A stretch of 64,000 bases of DNA from Shewanella surugensis (GCF_023284005.1 NZ_JAKIKS010000004.1:1-64000); one strand, 5' to 3'. Positions 53,410 to 62,717 are shown, numbered from the stretch's first letter. Notes: generated by a model not told the origin, from the letters alone. Numbers and translations are program-made.

Positions 53410-54033
53410 TTAATGGCGTGTCGCCTGATCAAACATGTAATTTTTTAACTGTTTATATTCATTTTGGTTTTGACCCAGGAATGAACGAGAAGGCAATTGA
53501 ATATCCCATTGCTGTTGACCTTTTTCTTGTTCTTTTAATATCCGTAAAATCAGTCCCGCTTGACCTAGCTTTAAATTTTCTTTAATCCATTTTAAGCTAG
53601 GTGTTTTCCAGCCTTTACCGCGTTTTTTTCGAATGGTGTAACCTGCTTTTATTAAAGCCTTGGCCTGTTTAGTGGTTGCTGGCCCTTGATAATCTGGTTG
53701 GCCTTTTGGCGCTGTATGAGTGAGTTTTTCACCGTCTTGGTGCGCCCTTGCCACCTTAGCGACTCTTGGACTGGCAAAGGTAATATTGGCGCGGTTCTCA
53801 TTGGTGTGAACCTGTAAATGCTTACCCAGTTTTTTAAGCATTTTGGCTTTACGCCCATTACTACGGCCTTCCCATGCTTGGCCATTTATTCCTTTTTGCG
53901 CTTTTAACCTAGCTTTGCTGTCGCGGCGCACCTTGCGACCCGCACCGCGTAAAATTTGACGACGCTTTCGCCCTGGTAATGTAAGTAAATTAAGCGTCTT
54001 TGCTGACTCAGTATTAATATCGATATTAAGCAT
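53410..54033 (-). CDS. S: Virion morphogenesis / tail completion protein (gpS-like)
   Basis: 207 residues. Very basic N-terminus (GRKRRQILRGAGRKVRRDSKARLKAQ). The NGQAWEGRSNGRKAKMLKKLGKHLQVHTNENRANI segment is the phage_tail_S family core. It is longer than P2 gpS (150), with an extra lysine-rich tail. It helps finish the tail and join it to the head. It overlaps R by 1 bp. Confidence 0.85.
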   Translation of the reverse strand: MLNIDINTESAKTLNLLTLPGRKRRQILRGAGRKVRRDSKARLKAQKGINGQAWEGRSNGRKAKMLKKLGKHLQVHTNENRANITFASPRVAKVARAHQDGEKLTHTAPKGQPDYQGPATTKQAKALIKAGYTIRKKRGKGWKTPSLKWIKENLKLGQAGLILRILKEQEKGQQQWDIQLPSRSFLGQNQNEYKQLKNYMFDQATRH

Positions 54034-54518
54034 TAGGTTCCCGCCTTAACTTGGGGTTCTAATACTTGAGACTCTAATAAAAATGCTTCGGCGATCCACA
54101 TTGATTGCTCACCAAAGTCATAATGTTTATCACCGAATAGAAAAGGGCCATCCGCTTGTTCAATAAGCTCAATATTTTCTTGAAAATCTTCGATAGTAAT
54201 TTCAATATCACTACTATTGTCATCATTAATATCTGCACTAAACTCTATTTTTTTAGCATCATATTTACCTGTATTTTGTTGCACCCAAAAACTGATATAA
54301 GTACAAATGAGTGCCGCAGGAGCTGCACACGGATTAATACTTATCACCCCCGCATAGGTAAAACGGGCGACGAGTAAACCGGTACCATTAATGCGCTTAC
54401 TCGCGGGATCAATACTCCCGCCTTCAATCCATGAATCAAACTGACTGGCATGCGCTAACTTATGGCCTTTGTAATTTGCCTCCATTAAATAGCCGGTCAG
54501 CTCGGTTAATTTGCTCAT
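54033..54518 (-). CDS. R: Tail completion protein (gpR-like)
   Basis: 161 residues (P2 R 155). Segments ELTGYLMEANYKGHK and ASQFDSWIEGGSIDPASKR place it in the P2 gpR family. In P2 the lysis genes lie between X and R; here R follows L directly with a 4-bp overlap, so the lysis block has been moved or replaced. It is required for stable tails. Confidence 0.75.
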   Translation of the reverse strand: MSKLTELTGYLMEANYKGHKLAHASQFDSWIEGGSIDPASKRINGTGLLVARFTYAGVISINPCAAPAALICTYISFWVQQNTGKYDAKKIEFSADINDDNSSDIEITIEDFQENIELIEQADGPFLFGDKHYDFGEQSMWIAEAFLLESQVLEPQVKAGT

Positions 54519-55006
54519 AGTAAAGACACCGACAAATAGCCTGACTCGGCCATTAAATACTGCATCGCACTATTTGACTCAATACGCCAAAATTGCTCGT
54601 TATCTACTGCCTGTACTTGCTGCGCTGCGCCTTTATCTCTATGACTCTGACCTAACCGGCTAATTAATAATGTGGCCTTGGTCAGGCTGTACACGGCTTT
54701 TTTATAAAATAGCGATAGCGTTTCACCATCTGGCAACTCGTTTAATGTGCTTACACTGTGCCAGTGCAGCTTGGCGAACCCGGTTAACTCGCGGTTAATT
54801 TGATGCATGGCTAATGTCAGTTTATTAATCGACGCTTGTTGATACTCAGGTGAAACACCGTAATCACTCATTAATTCGGCAGTTGAGAGATCAGGATAAA
54901 AGCCATTATTGATGATGCTATGATCGTCTGTTGCCACCTTGGGCATACCTGATAAATCCATTATTTCTGTCCCAACCAAATTAACGTTAAAGGGTGTGGG
55001 CGCCAC
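54515..55006 (-). CDS. L: Head completion/stabilisation protein (gpL-like)
   Basis: 163 residues (P2 L 169). The stretch DHSIINNGFYPDLSTAELMSDYGVSPEYQQASINKLTLAMHQINREL is characteristic of gpL. It closes the portal after DNA packaging. It lies 70 bp after M and overlaps R. Confidence 0.88.
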   Translation of the reverse strand: MAPTPFNVNLVGTEIMDLSGMPKVATDDHSIINNGFYPDLSTAELMSDYGVSPEYQQASINKLTLAMHQINRELTGFAKLHWHSVSTLNELPDGETLSLFYKKAVYSLTKATLLISRLGQSHRDKGAAQQVQAVDNEQFWRIESNSAMQYLMAESGYLSVSLL

Positions 55007-55076
55007 TCAATAAACGGACTCAGTACAAATTAATGACAGAGGTCGTTATTGAGTTGCCCACTGGCGATAGAGACGG

Positions 55077-55838
55077 TTAAATATTAATCTCGACATCAAT
55101 CTTTTTAGCTAATTCTCGCGCGGCCTTTTTTACACCTGCGCTATCGTTTAACAATGTCGCTTGTAGGAAATGACGTAATGCGCGGCCATAGTTATGTTGT
55201 TGCTGCTCTAATTTACCTGCGACGGAAAAGAGCTTGCCCGCCACAATAGGATTGAGCGCCCATGCCTGCTCATTAAAATAACGAATTAGTGTAGAGACAC
55301 GCTCCGTAATGTTTAATAAATCCTCTGCTGATATGTCATCAATATTCGAAAGCTTATCGACCGCGACATCATAGATTTGGTCAATCACAAACTCACCCCA
55401 ATGTGGCGTTTTAAAACGCGTGGGTAACTTTTGCCCCTGTGCAATAAGCAAAGGTAAAAAAGCAAAGGCTTCGGTATAGCGCTGTAAATCAATCAGCCAA
55501 ATAAACACCCAAGCTAAGATGATGTTAGGGTGATTGGCCCCGCTATGCTGATAGTTTTTGCAATAATCTAAATAGCCATTTTGTTTGATGGCATCGCTTT
55601 TATATTCGTCTTTATCTTCCAGAGTATTAAAGGTTTTTAGCTGAGCTAAATCCGCTTCAATTGCCGCTTTCATGATTTCAAATGAAGCCTGCTCCGCCCC
55701 TATTGGCTGAAGTGTTTTATGGGTGACTGTTTTATCAGAAGTTGAAGACCTATCAACGACAACCACATTCTTAAAATTACCCACTCCTGAATTTAAGCGA
55801 GCCGCTTTCGCAGCTTGGGCTTTTTTGACTAAGCTCAT
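55077..55838 (-). CDS. M: Terminase small subunit (gpM)
   Basis: 253 residues (P2 M 247). The phrases YLDYCKNYQHSGANHPNIILAWVFIWLIDLQRYTEAF and LHRFLQATLLND-like C-terminus (RALRHFLQATLLND) follow the phage_term_sma_M family. It binds the cos region and, with P, makes the packaging and cos-cutting complex. It lies 10 bp behind the capsid gene. Confidence 0.9.
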   Translation of the reverse strand: MSLVKKAQAAKAARLNSGVGNFKNVVVVDRSSTSDKTVTHKTLQPIGAEQASFEIMKAAIEADLAQLKTFNTLEDKDEYKSDAIKQNGYLDYCKNYQHSGANHPNIILAWVFIWLIDLQRYTEAFAFLPLLIAQGQKLPTRFKTPHWGEFVIDQIYDVAVDKLSNIDDISAEDLLNITERVSTLIRYFNEQAWALNPIVAGKLFSVAGKLEQQQHNYGRALRHFLQATLLNDSAGVKKAARELAKKIDVEINI

Positions 55839-55847
55839 CGTATTTCC

Positions 55848-56882
55848 TTATTCCCAAGTGCTTGTTTTTGCGTTGTACAACTGCACACTATCCGATTCAA
55901 TAAAGTGAATTTTTTCTAAGTCTTCAACAAAATAACAATCATTGCGTGATTGATAGTCTTCGACGCGTTTTTTCTTAGCATTGCTTTCAGTGCTAATACG
56001 AGTCGAACCACTTTGAATGTAATGACTGAGGTTATCAAACGAGGTAACCATAATGCCGCGGGGCGGGAAGAAGGACACTTGGAAGGCTTTTAAACTACCG
56101 TAAGTACCAATGACTTGTTCAATTTCAATCTTGGTTTTTTCGCTTGGCTTTTCAGCTTGGGCGGCATAGAGCTTATTTTTATCATCAGCGAGTAAATCAC
56201 TACCAATAATGGCCACTAAGCCAATTCGCTTTTCTAGCGGGATCCCTTGAATTAAATCAAGTACAGCTTGATCGAGATTTTGATAATCAGCATCAGTATG
56301 TACGCCAATTTTAACACTGCCATTATTGCTAATCGCGTTTTCTGGTGCATCGCGGCGCACTAGTTGAAACCAACCGATATTGACGTCCTGTAGCATAGGA
56401 TTAGTACTTTTATTAGTTTTATTGGCTGCCGAGGTGCCATGCCAACCAATTTTAATAATATCCAGCGCTATAGCCTGTTTAACATGACTTCGATAACGTT
56501 TGTGAAAGTCGGGGAATTTTGCCCATTGATCCATTTTGACCCACGCCATATGCACATCACACTCAACGGGATAGCAGCGGTATTCACGAGTATCTAATGC
56601 TGAAACATCCGTTGTTTGTCGCTCAGCATTGTCATCAGTTTCAACACCGGCGCGACCAGTCACGCCGCCATCAACCCTCATGATCACCGATTGACCGATA
56701 AGGTCGTCAACAAGTGCGGTGTTAATTCTCGTTAAAAACTCGGCACTTTCATAAACAGCATCATACAATCGTTGTTCAGTAGTGGGTTCAACATTGAATT
56801 GCTCACTCACACCTTTTACACCATAACTTACTGCCAACGCTATGGTGATCTTATTGAATTTCTGTAGCGTTTTTGTTTTCAT
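55848..56882 (-). CDS. N: Major capsid protein (gpN)
   Basis: 344 residues (P2 N 357). HK97-fold capsid of the P2 family, recognisable by EFLTRINTALVDDLIGQSVIM, the VECDVHMAWVKMDQWAKFPDFHKRYRSHV segment, IDIIKIGWHG-type wording (DIIKIGWHGTSAA) and NPMLQDVNIGWFQLVR. It builds the icosahedral head on the gpO scaffold. The frame upstream of 56882 is closed and a ribosome-like GGGATACAG precedes the ATG. Confidence 0.93.
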   Translation of the reverse strand: MKTKTLQKFNKITIALAVSYGVKGVSEQFNVEPTTEQRLYDAVYESAEFLTRINTALVDDLIGQSVIMRVDGGVTGRAGVETDDNAERQTTDVSALDTREYRCYPVECDVHMAWVKMDQWAKFPDFHKRYRSHVKQAIALDIIKIGWHGTSAANKTNKSTNPMLQDVNIGWFQLVRRDAPENAISNNGSVKIGVHTDADYQNLDQAVLDLIQGIPLEKRIGLVAIIGSDLLADDKNKLYAAQAEKPSEKTKIEIEQVIGTYGSLKAFQVSFFPPRGIMVTSFDNLSHYIQSGSTRISTESNAKKKRVEDYQSRNDCYFVEDLEKIHFIESDSVQLYNAKTSTWE

Positions 56883-56941
56883 CTGTATCCCGTTATTCTG
56901 TTTCTACCTGTGCCTAAACACCCACCCAAATATTCATAAAA

Positions 56942-57838
56942 TTAAAGCAAGTCGCCTAATTCACCTTCATCGCCTAAGTGCTCTTCTTCACCTGGCGTGG
57001 TACCAAACTGGGGGGTTTTTAATGCTTTTGTTAATTGAGTACTTAATGCAGTAACTGAGCTATTTATTTTGTCGAATGCAGCTTGTTGCTCTTTTGAGAA
57101 AAGAGCCGCTTCAGGTGGTGTGGTGTCATCAGCTCCACCTTCATCATTGCCACCACCCTTGGTACCACTGATTGTAAGTGCGGCTAAGGCTTGAGTATTT
57201 CCTGTTATAGCCTCATTCATTTGTTTCAGTGGTTCGCTTAATGCTTCAGTTAATGCACTGGCAAAGTCTTCTTTCTTCATTTCGGGTTCTTCCTTTTTAA
57301 ATAGCCCTTTAAATAGGTTTCGTTTAGGCAATCGCTCTTGAGTTAACTCGACTTTGGTTAACTGAACTTGGAATGATTCAAGACCTTTTGAGCTTTGATT
57401 AAATTTGGCTCTTTCTGTGTAGGTACTGGCGGGGTAATCGGTAACGGCTAACCCCGTTAAATAAGTGGCGCCTGATTTGATAAAATCGCGGTCGATTTCA
57501 ATACTAAAATACACGGCTTGATCGGCTTGGTTTAACGTGACAAAGGACGCATTAGGCGCGAGTACCGCATATAAGACTTTAATGCCTTCATCATTTACAC
57601 CTGTGGTGACTTCAAGCACATCGCCCAACATACCGCCATTTAAGTCAATGTTATAAAGGTGCTTTGCTTCCCAACCTGACCACTCACCTGAATGATCAAT
57701 ATTGATGCGAGCACCGTATTTTTTGTAGTTGTAGGTTTCGACAATATCGTCAATATCTTTGTCAGTAATTTCGCGTCCATCGACGGTCATTCCGACTGCG
57801 GCAATGGCTAAAGGTATGGTGCGTAATTGACCTGGCAT
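56942..57838 (-). CDS. O: Capsid scaffold/protease (gpO)
   Basis: 298 residues (P2 O 284). The N-terminal protease half contains IADIVETYN-like wording (DDIVETYNYKKYGARINIDHSG) with the putative catalytic His and the YFSIEIDRDF segment with the Ser. The C-terminal part from about 190 is helical with acidic and Gly-rich stretches and serves as scaffold. It assembles and then matures the head. It is divergent from the terminase gene, and the 211-bp region between them must hold both late promoters. Confidence 0.9.
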   Translation of the reverse strand: MPGQLRTIPLAIAAVGMTVDGREITDKDIDDIVETYNYKKYGARINIDHSGEWSGWEAKHLYNIDLNGGMLGDVLEVTTGVNDEGIKVLYAVLAPNASFVTLNQADQAVYFSIEIDRDFIKSGATYLTGLAVTDYPASTYTERAKFNQSSKGLESFQVQLTKVELTQERLPKRNLFKGLFKKEEPEMKKEDFASALTEALSEPLKQMNEAITGNTQALAALTISGTKGGGNDEGGADDTTPPEAALFSKEQQAAFDKINSSVTALSTQLTKALKTPQFGTTPGEEEHLGDEGELGDLL

Positions 57839-58018
57839 AGAGTTTGTTCCTAAACGTGTTGCATGCTAATTTAAAAGATGTCTTCACCTTGTTAGATTTC
57901 TAGTTTGCACCCGTTTTTTTATCTCTTCCAACTGTTTAACTTTTTGAAATTCCTATTTTTATGTTTTAGGAATAGACAGGATAGGCACATAAAGAATTCA
58001 CGCTTTTAGCCCTATAAA

Positions 58019-58046
58019 CTGCCAATATTGATTCAATAATTGGCAG
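58019..58046. promoter_or_regulatory. 28-bp near-palindrome at the start of the terminase gene
   Basis: Arms CTGCCAAT (58019-58026) and ATTGGCAG (58039-58046) are perfect, and an inner palindrome ATTGA-T-TCAAT fills the centre. It ends 4 bp before the ATG of P, where the ribosome site should be. It could be an operator for the O/P divergent promoters or a hairpin that controls P translation. Confidence 0.6.
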
Positions 58047-58049
58047 CCT

Positions 58050-59810
58050 ATGAAACTCAGATACCGTCCTGATATTTTAAAAACTGCACGACAGCATTAT
58101 GTGTATGGCGGGCTGACATTTGATGAAATTGCCGCATTAGATGAGATGCCCTGTGCGCGGACATTAAGGCGCTGGGCCATTGATGAGAACTGGACAGAAC
58201 TATGCCCAGCAATTGATGCTGAAACCTCTTTTAGCCGGCGCCTTTGTTTATTAGCAGAAAAAGAAAATAAAAATGATGCTGACTATAAAGAGATCGGATT
58301 TTTAACAAAGCAATTAGTTGCGCTCACCCAAACAAGACAAGCCCCAGCTAAAGCCCGTCAGGATAAAAACAGCGAACAAGGCGAGAATAAGCACAGTAAG
58401 AAAACACGTAAGAAACGTGTTAAAAATGATTGCAGTAAAATAACCAAAGACATGCTGGATGAACTTAAAGATAAGTGGCTTTATCCGCATCAATTGTTTT
58501 GGTTTGATAATCAAGATCACCGTACTCGTTTTATTTTAAAGCCTCGTCAAATAGGCGCGACTCTCTACTTTGCTTTTGAAGCATTTTATGACGCGGTAGT
58601 AAACGGTAAGAATAAAATCTTTATTTCAGCCTCTCGAGATCAAGCTGAGATTTTTAAAGCTAACATTATCGCCCTTTGTAAAGAGCACTTTGATATTGAT
58701 TTATCCGGCTCTCCTTTGGTGCTTAGCTTAGCGAACGGTAAGAGTGCCAGTTTATATTTTAAATCCACCAATGCTCGGACCGCGCAATCAGCATCGGGCG
58801 ACTTATATGTTGATGAAGTCTTTTGGATCCCTAAATTTAAAGAGCTACGCGGTCTTGCTCAGGCTATGGCTACCCAGAAACAATATAAAATCACTTACTT
58901 TTCGACGCCTTCAGTTAAGAGTCACGAGGCCTATGATTTATGGTCCGGAAAATGGTTTAAAAAGACCATGGCCTGTAACGACCCTAATTTTGAAATTGAT
59001 GTTGAACATAAAACATTAAAAAATGGCCTCCTTTGCGGCGATGGAATATGGCGACAATTATTAACTGTGGTCGATGTCGTTAAATCAGGTTTTGACCGAA
59101 TTGATATAAATTTACTTAAAAGTGAATATTCCAAAGATGAATATAACAATCTATTTATGGGTAAATTTATTGATGATGCCCATTCAGCCTTTAACTTAAA
59201 AGACTTATTAGCCTGCGTTGGTAACAGAGACAAGTGGAACGATTATGAGCCTGAATGGGAACGCCCTTTTGCCATGAAACCTGTGTTGATTGGTTTTGAT
59301 CCCGCTCGCACAATCGATAAAGCCACAGTAGTGGTATTAAGTTGCCCGCTAAAAAGCACCGAAAAATTCAGGTTATTAGAAACCTTAGATTTAACCGGTA
59401 ACGATTTTGAAACCATGGCAGAGGCCATAAAAGAACTCACCCTTAAATACAATGTGCAGCATATTGGCGTAGATACCACTGGGATCGGCTACGGAGTGTT
59501 TGAATTAATCCAACGTTTTTACCCCATGGCTATGCCGCTGCATTACAACCCGATACTTAAAAATAAATTAGTCATAAAAGCCGTTAACGTAATAAATAAT
59601 AAACGATTTGAGTTTGACGAAAACGCCCCTACTGTAGCGGCAAGCTTTTTAAATATCCGTAAAAAAGTGGTTGGCGATCAAATTAGTTATGCCACCAACC
59701 GCACCGCATCCACAGGCCATGCCGATATTGCCTGGGCAATTATGCACGCCATGATTTATGAGCCTCTTTCAGGCGTACACATACAAACAAGTATAGGAAT
59801 CGCAGCTTAA
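58050..59810 (+). CDS. P: Terminase ATPase/nuclease (gpP)
   Basis: 586 residues (P2 P 590). A helix-turn-helix-like N-terminus (YGGLTFDEIAALDEMPCARTLRRW) is followed near 165-180 by the P-loop-like ILKPRQIGATLYFAFEAF, a Walker B-like LYVDEVFWI near 253, and a C-terminal nuclease region starting GFDPARTIDKATVVVLS with further acidic residues (VDTTGIGYG). It pumps DNA into the head and cuts cos. Its stop overlaps the portal ATG (TAATG). Confidence 0.93.
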   Translation: MKLRYRPDILKTARQHYVYGGLTFDEIAALDEMPCARTLRRWAIDENWTELCPAIDAETSFSRRLCLLAEKENKNDADYKEIGFLTKQLVALTQTRQAPAKARQDKNSEQGENKHSKKTRKKRVKNDCSKITKDMLDELKDKWLYPHQLFWFDNQDHRTRFILKPRQIGATLYFAFEAFYDAVVNGKNKIFISASRDQAEIFKANIIALCKEHFDIDLSGSPLVLSLANGKSASLYFKSTNARTAQSASGDLYVDEVFWIPKFKELRGLAQAMATQKQYKITYFSTPSVKSHEAYDLWSGKWFKKTMACNDPNFEIDVEHKTLKNGLLCGDGIWRQLLTVVDVVKSGFDRIDINLLKSEYSKDEYNNLFMGKFIDDAHSAFNLKDLLACVGNRDKWNDYEPEWERPFAMKPVLIGFDPARTIDKATVVVLSCPLKSTEKFRLLETLDLTGNDFETMAEAIKELTLKYNVQHIGVDTTGIGYGVFELIQRFYPMAMPLHYNPILKNKLVIKAVNVINNKRFEFDENAPTVAASFLNIRKKVVGDQISYATNRTASTGHADIAWAIMHAMIYEPLSGVHIQTSIGIAA

Positions 59811-60862
59811 TGACTACTCCAAGAATGACCGTGCGCGCAGGTGATACGCCCAATTATCGCAGCAGTATGATTGATTTTGCATTGGGCGACCCAGAGCCTT
59901 GTTTAGATAATAGAATGACCGAATATGTGGGTATTTGGGCAGATATGGACGGACTTTATGAGCCGCCGATCAGTCTAAATGGCTTAATCAATTTACTCGG
60001 TGTAAACGCACAGCATGGGCCTATTTTATATTTTAAAGCCAACATGATCGCAAAGTGGTTTAAGCCAAACCCGTTAATTAATTATCGCGCGTTTAAACGC
60101 GTTGCATTTGATTACGGTTGGTCTGCTAATGCTTATTTGCAAGTGATCAGCAACACATTTGGACAGGTCATTCAATTAAAGCATTTACCCGCAGTAACAA
60201 TGCGCTATACAAAAACGTCAGGGGTATATGTTCAATTACAAAAAAACGGGAATAAAGTCTTTTTTAATCCTGGCGAAGTCATCCACATAAAAGAGTATCA
60301 CCCCAAACAAGGGATATACGGTATTCCACAGTATTACGGCGGCATTCAATCCGCATTACTCAATGAAGATGCCACCTTATTCAGGCGGCGCTATTTCAAA
60401 AACGGCTCACATATGGGGTTTGTGTTTTCAATGGCAGATCCTTTTATCAGCCCCGAAGATGAGAAAAAACTCTGTGATGCAATATTACAAAGCCGTGGTG
60501 TGGGTAACTTTAGATCACTCTTTTTGAATAACCGTTCGCCTAAAGGGGATGCCGAAAAGACTGTAAAGATAACCCCCGTGGGTGATATCGCCACCAAGGA
60601 TGAATTTGAACGCATCAAAAAAATCACCACAAATGACATGCTTTCAATGCACCGCGCACAAGAAGCATTATCGGGTCAGTCGTCTGGTGACAGCCCGGGC
60701 TTTGGTGATTTAGATAAAATAACCAAAGCTTACTACAACAATGAAGTCGTTCCGCTTCAGCACGACATGCGCACCATTAATGAATACTTACCAAAACAAC
60801 AACACATTGATTTTATTGTACCTGACTATTCTGATTTTCTAACTAATGGAGCAAGTGTATGA
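59810..60862 (+). CDS. Q: Portal protein (gpQ)
   Basis: 350 residues (P2 Q 344). The PBSX/P2 portal family shows as YEPPISLNGLINLLGVNAQHGPILYFKANMIAKWF, RAFKRVAFDYGWSANAYLQ, YHPKQGIYGIPQYYGGIQSALLNEDATLFRRRYFKNGSHMGF and QEALSGQSSGDSPGFGDLDK. It forms the ring through which DNA enters the head. It overlaps P upstream and the first holin-like gene downstream. Confidence 0.94.
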   Translation: MTTPRMTVRAGDTPNYRSSMIDFALGDPEPCLDNRMTEYVGIWADMDGLYEPPISLNGLINLLGVNAQHGPILYFKANMIAKWFKPNPLINYRAFKRVAFDYGWSANAYLQVISNTFGQVIQLKHLPAVTMRYTKTSGVYVQLQKNGNKVFFNPGEVIHIKEYHPKQGIYGIPQYYGGIQSALLNEDATLFRRRYFKNGSHMGFVFSMADPFISPEDEKKLCDAILQSRGVGNFRSLFLNNRSPKGDAEKTVKITPVGDIATKDEFERIKKITTNDMLSMHRAQEALSGQSSGDSPGFGDLDKITKAYYNNEVVPLQHDMRTINEYLPKQQHIDFIVPDYSDFLTNGASV

Positions 60863-61188
60863 ACTGGAATGAATTAGGAGAGGTATTTCAGCGTTGGTCT
60901 CAACTTTGCGGTGTGGCCGTACTCGCCGCCGCCGTGCAAATGTATATCAGCCGGAAAAAATTCACATTTACCCATTACTTTATGTCGGTATTGATGGCTA
61001 TTTTTGCCGCTTACCTTGCCGATAGTTTTTGCACTTACTTAACGTTAGCCGACAGTTTAAAGACAGGGATCATAGGCGTATCCGCTTATTGTGCACCGCA
61101 CATGATGGACGGGCTTGATAACTTTGGGAAGTACATAGCGAAACACCCCGCTAAATTAATCTCTATGTTTTTTAAGGGCAAATCATGA
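60859..61188 (+). CDS. Putative holin, LydA/phage_holin_3-like
   Basis: 109 residues with two to three hydrophobic segments (CGVAVLAAAVQMYI; FMSVLMAIFAAYLADSFC; GIIGVSAYCAPHM) and a basic C-terminal tail. The layout resembles LydA-type holins. The 4-bp overlaps with portal and with the next gene put it in the rightward late operon. It would open the inner membrane so that the endolysin reaches peptidoglycan. Confidence 0.65.
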   Translation: MNWNELGEVFQRWSQLCGVAVLAAAVQMYISRKKFTFTHYFMSVLMAIFAAYLADSFCTYLTLADSLKTGIIGVSAYCAPHMMDGLDNFGKYIAKHPAKLISMFFKGKS

Positions 61189-61637
61189 GCATACTCACAT
61201 CAATACTCAGCATTTTTACTAATCCTATCGCCGATTTGACCGGAGGTTATCGAGAGCGAAAACGCATTGCAGCAGAGTCTGCAAAAATGCTTGTTGATGC
61301 CGAGATAAAATTAAAGATATCTAAACTTGAAGCTAAGGCTAGGCGATTTGAACAAACAGCGAATAATGATGCTGATTATGATATGCAGGTGCTAAAAAAC
61401 CGCAATGAAAGCCTAATGGATAACGTTATTATATTTGTCTTTTCAGCCCTCTTAATTGCGCATTTTATCCCACCTCTACAACCGTATATAGCGGGAGGTT
61501 GGCACGCTATGGGGTATAAAGGTGCGCCTTGGTGGTTTGAATTTATCATCGTTGGCATCGCCGTTAGCACCTTGGGGTTAATGGGCCTATTTAGAATTTT
61601 TTGGCGACAAAAACCGAATAAAAAAACAAGTAAATAG
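61185..61637 (+). CDS. Putative 3TM holin-like membrane protein
   Basis: 150 residues. A charged, helical N-terminal half with Lys/Arg/Ala-rich coiled-coil character (AESAKMLVDAEIKLKISKLEAKARRFEQ) is followed by two clear membrane segments (VIIFVFSALLIAHFI; FIIVGIAVSTLGLMGLFRIF) around a Trp/Gly-rich loop. This matches the 3TM/GTA-holin pattern. It is translationally coupled to the preceding holin-like gene; the pair may be holin and antiholin. The order of action cannot be told. Confidence 0.65.
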   Translation: MSILTSILSIFTNPIADLTGGYRERKRIAAESAKMLVDAEIKLKISKLEAKARRFEQTANNDADYDMQVLKNRNESLMDNVIIFVFSALLIAHFIPPLQPYIAGGWHAMGYKGAPWWFEFIIVGIAVSTLGLMGLFRIFWRQKPNKKTSK

Positions 61638-61672
61638 CTCTATACAACAATAACCAATAAGAAGGATAAACT

Positions 61673-62368
61673 ATGCAGTTGATAAAAGGTGATAGCTTAC
61701 AGATTTTACGTGATTTACCCAGTAGTTCTGTAGATGCAGTTATCACCGATCCACCTTATGCTTCTGGCGCTGCCAGTAGCTCAGCAAAAAAAGCCAGCAC
61801 TGGCAGTAAATATACAACAAAAGGAGCAATAAACCCCTTTCTCGATTTTGAGGGAGATTGTCGAGATCAGCGAAGCTTGCTGCAGTGGTCTTCACTTTGG
61901 TTAGCTGAATGCTACCGCGTGGCCAAACCGAACGCGCACCTATTGTGTTTTATTGATTGGCGAAATTATCCAGTGTTTGCCGATGCCATACAAGTAGGCG
62001 GATGGATTTGGCGAGGGGGATTAGTTTGGGACAAAAAGAATGCTCGTCCTAGAAAAGACGGCTTTAGTCAACAATGTGAGTTTGTGCTTTGGGCAACTAA
62101 AGGTTCTGTTAAGGTCGGAGATAATCCACTCTATCATAATGGTGTATATCAATGTCATCCTCATAAAGGGGGGCGATTTCATCAAACAAGTAAACCTGTT
62201 GATGTAATGGAATGGCTTTGTAATGTCGTCCCCAAAAATGGCACTGTGCTGGATCCCTTTATGGGCAGTGGTAGCACTGGAGTGGCATGTAACAATTTGG
62301 GCTTAGATTTTATAGGTATAGAAATGACGGACTATTTTGATATTGCAAAACAAAGATTAGCCGCTTAG
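61673..62368 (+). CDS. Orphan beta-class DNA adenine/cytosine-N4 methyltransferase
   Basis: 231 residues. Motif IV DPPY at 26-29 precedes motif I (LDPFMGSGSTG near 201-211), the order of beta-class enzymes of the N6_N4_Mtase family. The catalytic Tyr and the FxGxG SAM site are intact. No restriction enzyme gene is nearby. It would methylate phage DNA to evade host restriction or affect gene expression; the target is unknown. GAAGGATAAACT before the ATG is a good ribosome site. Confidence 0.9.
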   Translation: MQLIKGDSLQILRDLPSSSVDAVITDPPYASGAASSSAKKASTGSKYTTKGAINPFLDFEGDCRDQRSLLQWSSLWLAECYRVAKPNAHLLCFIDWRNYPVFADAIQVGGWIWRGGLVWDKKNARPRKDGFSQQCEFVLWATKGSVKVGDNPLYHNGVYQCHPHKGGRFHQTSKPVDVMEWLCNVVPKNGTVLDPFMGSGSTGVACNNLGLDFIGIEMTDYFDIAKQRLAA

Positions 62369-62697
62369 CCCCCCCACCTTTAACGATAGTGGCTCTATTT
62401 ATTGAGCCGCTTCAATGCCCCTTTAAAGCTACTTTAAGAAATATCAGTTAAAAGCGCTACAGATAGATCCTTTTTTGTCTTTAAATGTCATAAACATGAC
62501 ATTCAGATCGTTTAAATAGATCGCCCCGATCCAACAAACATCAACATAAAGCTCAATATCAATGTCAAAACCAATGTCAAAAACTCATCTTTTTCTTACG
62601 GAAGCGGCAGGCGAAGAGGAGTGAATTTTTCGCAGGGTTGAGCATTGGCGTCTTCTTTCTCTAGGCTGGTCAGTAATGAGGTTGTTAAGCATTAACG
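62369..62697. other. Non-coding region with repeats; candidate cos region
   Basis: About 330 bp without a gene. It holds a perfect inverted repeat (ATGTCAT 62485-62491 and ATGACAT 62496-62502) and two direct copies of CAATGTCAAAA at 62560-62570 and 62572-62582, so the unit TGTCA recurs four times. Then comes a GC-richer stretch, GGCAGGCGAAGAGGAGTG at about 62606-62623, which is somewhat like the P2 cos core. Cos in P2 lies just beyond gene Q. The Ogr gene promoter is at its right edge. Confidence 0.35.
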
Positions 62698-62717
62698 TAC
62701 TGTATACAATTACAGTA
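62698..62717. promoter_or_regulatory. LexA (SOS) box upstream of the Ogr-like activator
   Basis: TACTGT-ATACAATT-ACAGTA has the invariant CTGT-N8-ACAG with symmetric TA flanks and matches the 20-bp gammaproteobacterial consensus at 17 positions. It ends 23 bp before the ATG of the activator gene (62741), so bound LexA would block its transcription. Confidence 0.85.
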
